From: Phoronis australis
Taxonomy: Eukaryota; Phoronida; Phoronidae
NCBI GenBank assembly: GCA_002633005.1
Contig: NMRA01000686.1
Span: 131,845-195,844, forward strand
Length of the DNA: 64,000 nucleotides
Direction of reading: 5' to 3'
The position numbers were made by a program, and so were the translations under genes. Positions 62,300 to 64,000 of this stretch are shown in pieces (within the stretch, counting starts at the first letter, position 1; each line of letters begins with the position of its first letter). The notes under the pieces were generated by a model, which had not been told where the DNA came from, ran no database searches, and worked only from the letters and a program-made list of their open reading frames with translations.

Positions 62300-64000
62300 A
62301 ACGAATTTAAAAAAGAAAATGACAAATAACTGCTTTTTCAAACACTTTAATGGTGCTATTTGCCTAGTTGTCAATACATTCACCAGTTGGTCAAAATAGT
62401 TAAAGCAATGCTAGGCCCAGTATTCCACTTGTAAATAGTAAAAATGATAGTAGTTGGGGGTTACGTACACTACGCACAGACAATCAACGTCAATTTTTGA
62501 CTAAGTTACAAGTGTATGGGATAGCCCCGAGTGATGCGCTGCCTCTTGTTGCCTCAAGTTGTCTTGAGCGATACATGTAAACAATCTAACTCAGCAACAT
62601 CAGTTTTCACGTGACATGTCTTCTAGGATGTTAAGTACTAGCCAAGTCCTGTGTGGCATTTTATTGCCCTCAAATTTAATAATGTCCAATGTTTTTGTCA
62701 TATTGGATTCATTTTGGAAATATCAGTATTGCTCATGAGAACAGCAGTATGTAAAAATACTTGTGGGCAATACTTTATAGCACACAGGTTAAAGGTACGC
62801 ACACTACACAGGGGTACGTACACTGCATTTCAATGACTTGTCAGGTTTATAAAAAATACTTAGAATGTACTGAGAGTTAGTTTATTTACCAAATACATTC
62901 AAGGAGAACAAATAAAAGGTACAGCATACATGTGCAAATATGTCTGTCAATCTTTGAAAAAAGCACATGTTTAAACATAGGGGTACGTACACTACACAAA
63001 TGCTAATATTTCACTAAAAATGCATTTGTAATTAACAGTCACCCTTTTAACTTAGCATTTTTTAATGAAGGAAACTGTCTGTGACAAATGTACCTTACTT
63101 ACCGTGTAATAATTTTATTACATGGTATTTGTTTCGGGGTACGTACACTACGAAGGGGTACGTGCACTACATTTCAATGACATGTCAGGTGTGTAACTAA
63201 ATACTAAGAATATGCTGAATGTTAGTTGATTTAATAAATCAATTCAAAGGGAAATTATAAAAAGCGCAACTATCATGTGCATATCTGCCAGACTTTGAAA
63301 ATAGGCATAAATTAAAATGTAGGGCTACGTACACTACACAGTCAAATGCTAAAATTTCACTCAAAACAAATGCATTTGAAATAAGCACCCTTTTAACCTG
63401 ACATTTTTAAGGAAGGAAATGTATAGGACAAATGTTGCGCAAATGCCAATTGATATTTTAATTTCATGGCATTTGTAAACATGGGGGTACGTACACTAGA
63501 AAAAGGGTTAAATGTACGTACACTAGAAAAGGGGTACGTATACTACGTTACTGTTTCTGCGTTCACAAGGTATCATAATGTTGTATGGCCATTTAGTTTT
63601 CTTTGATGATAATCAGCACCATCTTGTTATTTAGATGGCAATATTTTCATTTGCAATGAGCATTTGTGTTACTGAAGTCATCATGGGGATACGTACTCTA
63701 CATTTTCTTAGCCTTTTGGCCCATCTTCGACATGGCAAAACCCAGCCAATATCCAAACTTTTGGTTTGTTTAGATATTGAATAATTTGCTGTGTTGCCAA
63801 GGCTAACATCTTGCGCAGTTGTTTTTATTACAGTGTGTGAACTTTAGTATTTAACGTTCTTTACATCAGGTGAGAGTGAGAAACACAGAATTTACAGATT
63901 TCATGACGAGTGCCTGTTTTATGATGAACCCTACTATTTCTCAATGATTAAGCACAACTTCATCTACAAGTAAGTGATTCTGAAAGTGAGTCAAGTAATT
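62300..64000 (-). mobile_element. GTACGTAC element, copy D (partial, inverted)
   Basis: Matches copy C from about 50170 onward (AATACATTCACCAG.TGGTC, GGTCAAAATAGTTAAAGC). GTACGTACACTAC sites lie near 62462, 62790, 62810, 62980, 63137, 63155, 63322, 63484, 63508, 63530 and 63685. The left end is lost and the right end lies beyond the window. Confidence 0.85.

Noticed and set aside
1-64000. CRISPR arrays, operons or prokaryotic defence systems
   Set aside because: The window is clearly eukaryotic. The spaced GTACGTAC motifs are not CRISPR-like: the spacers are homologous between copies and of variable length.

Overview
The window is animal genomic DNA. Its genes are split by many GT-AG introns, and it is AT-rich, crowded with non-LTR retrotransposon and terminal-inverted-repeat (TIR) transposon relics, and free of any bacterial-style gene layout. 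Frequent TACATGTA-type and TAGGCCTA-type palindromes and the transposon mix suggest a marine invertebrate, perhaps a non-vertebrate deuterostome, but I cannot name the species.

The main gene runs on the minus strand from 55772 to 19117 (gene B). I rebuilt 12 coding exons with GT-AG borders and compatible phases. They encode a 628-residue protein: a short N-terminus, six ankyrin-type repeats mostly encoded one per exon, a charged linker, and a C-terminal trypsin-like protease with a complete apparent His408/Asp453/Ser560 triad. It resembles FAM111/HtrA-like intracellular proteases (inference). Three neighbouring ankyrin exons (32.3-33.5 kb) sit in 460-bp tandem exon-plus-intron units. Between adjacent units every codon substitution I can count changes the amino acid.

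A second gene of the same kind (gene A, minus strand) starts at 14280. Only its first two exons are in the window; the rest should lie left of position 1. Gene A's 5' part (about 1-14435) and gene B's 5' part (about 40607-55905) are diverged copies of one segment, so each serves as an empty-site control for insertions in the other.

Region by region: 1-1300, L1/Tx1-type LINE fragment between direct repeats; 1676-3076, 1.4-kb TA-flanked TIR element; 4303-9068, copy A of an unrecognised TIR element carrying a recurrent GTACGTAC motif, interrupted by a tandem repeat with NRF1-, ETS- and YY1-like sites; 10693-11404, gene A exon 2 between two large hairpins; 14224-14280, gene A exon 1; 14436-19116, intergenic; 19117-33978, gene B exons 12 to 3; 33979-47537, gene B intron 2 with a CR1/Jockey-type LINE end, a MITE and copy B of the GTACGTAC element nested in a hAT-like element; 47538-55772, gene B exons 2 and 1 with copy C in intron 1; 56324-58801, hAT-like transposon with a spliced transposase relic; 60-62 kb, a transposon-type pseudogene, a 45-bp minisatellite and a MITE; about 62300-64000, copy D of the GTACGTAC element, running off the end.

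The best candidate for an undescribed system is the ankyrin-protease pair: a recognition array that is being duplicated and diversified, joined to a protease. The second is the GTACGTAC transposon family, which has entered this locus at least three times.
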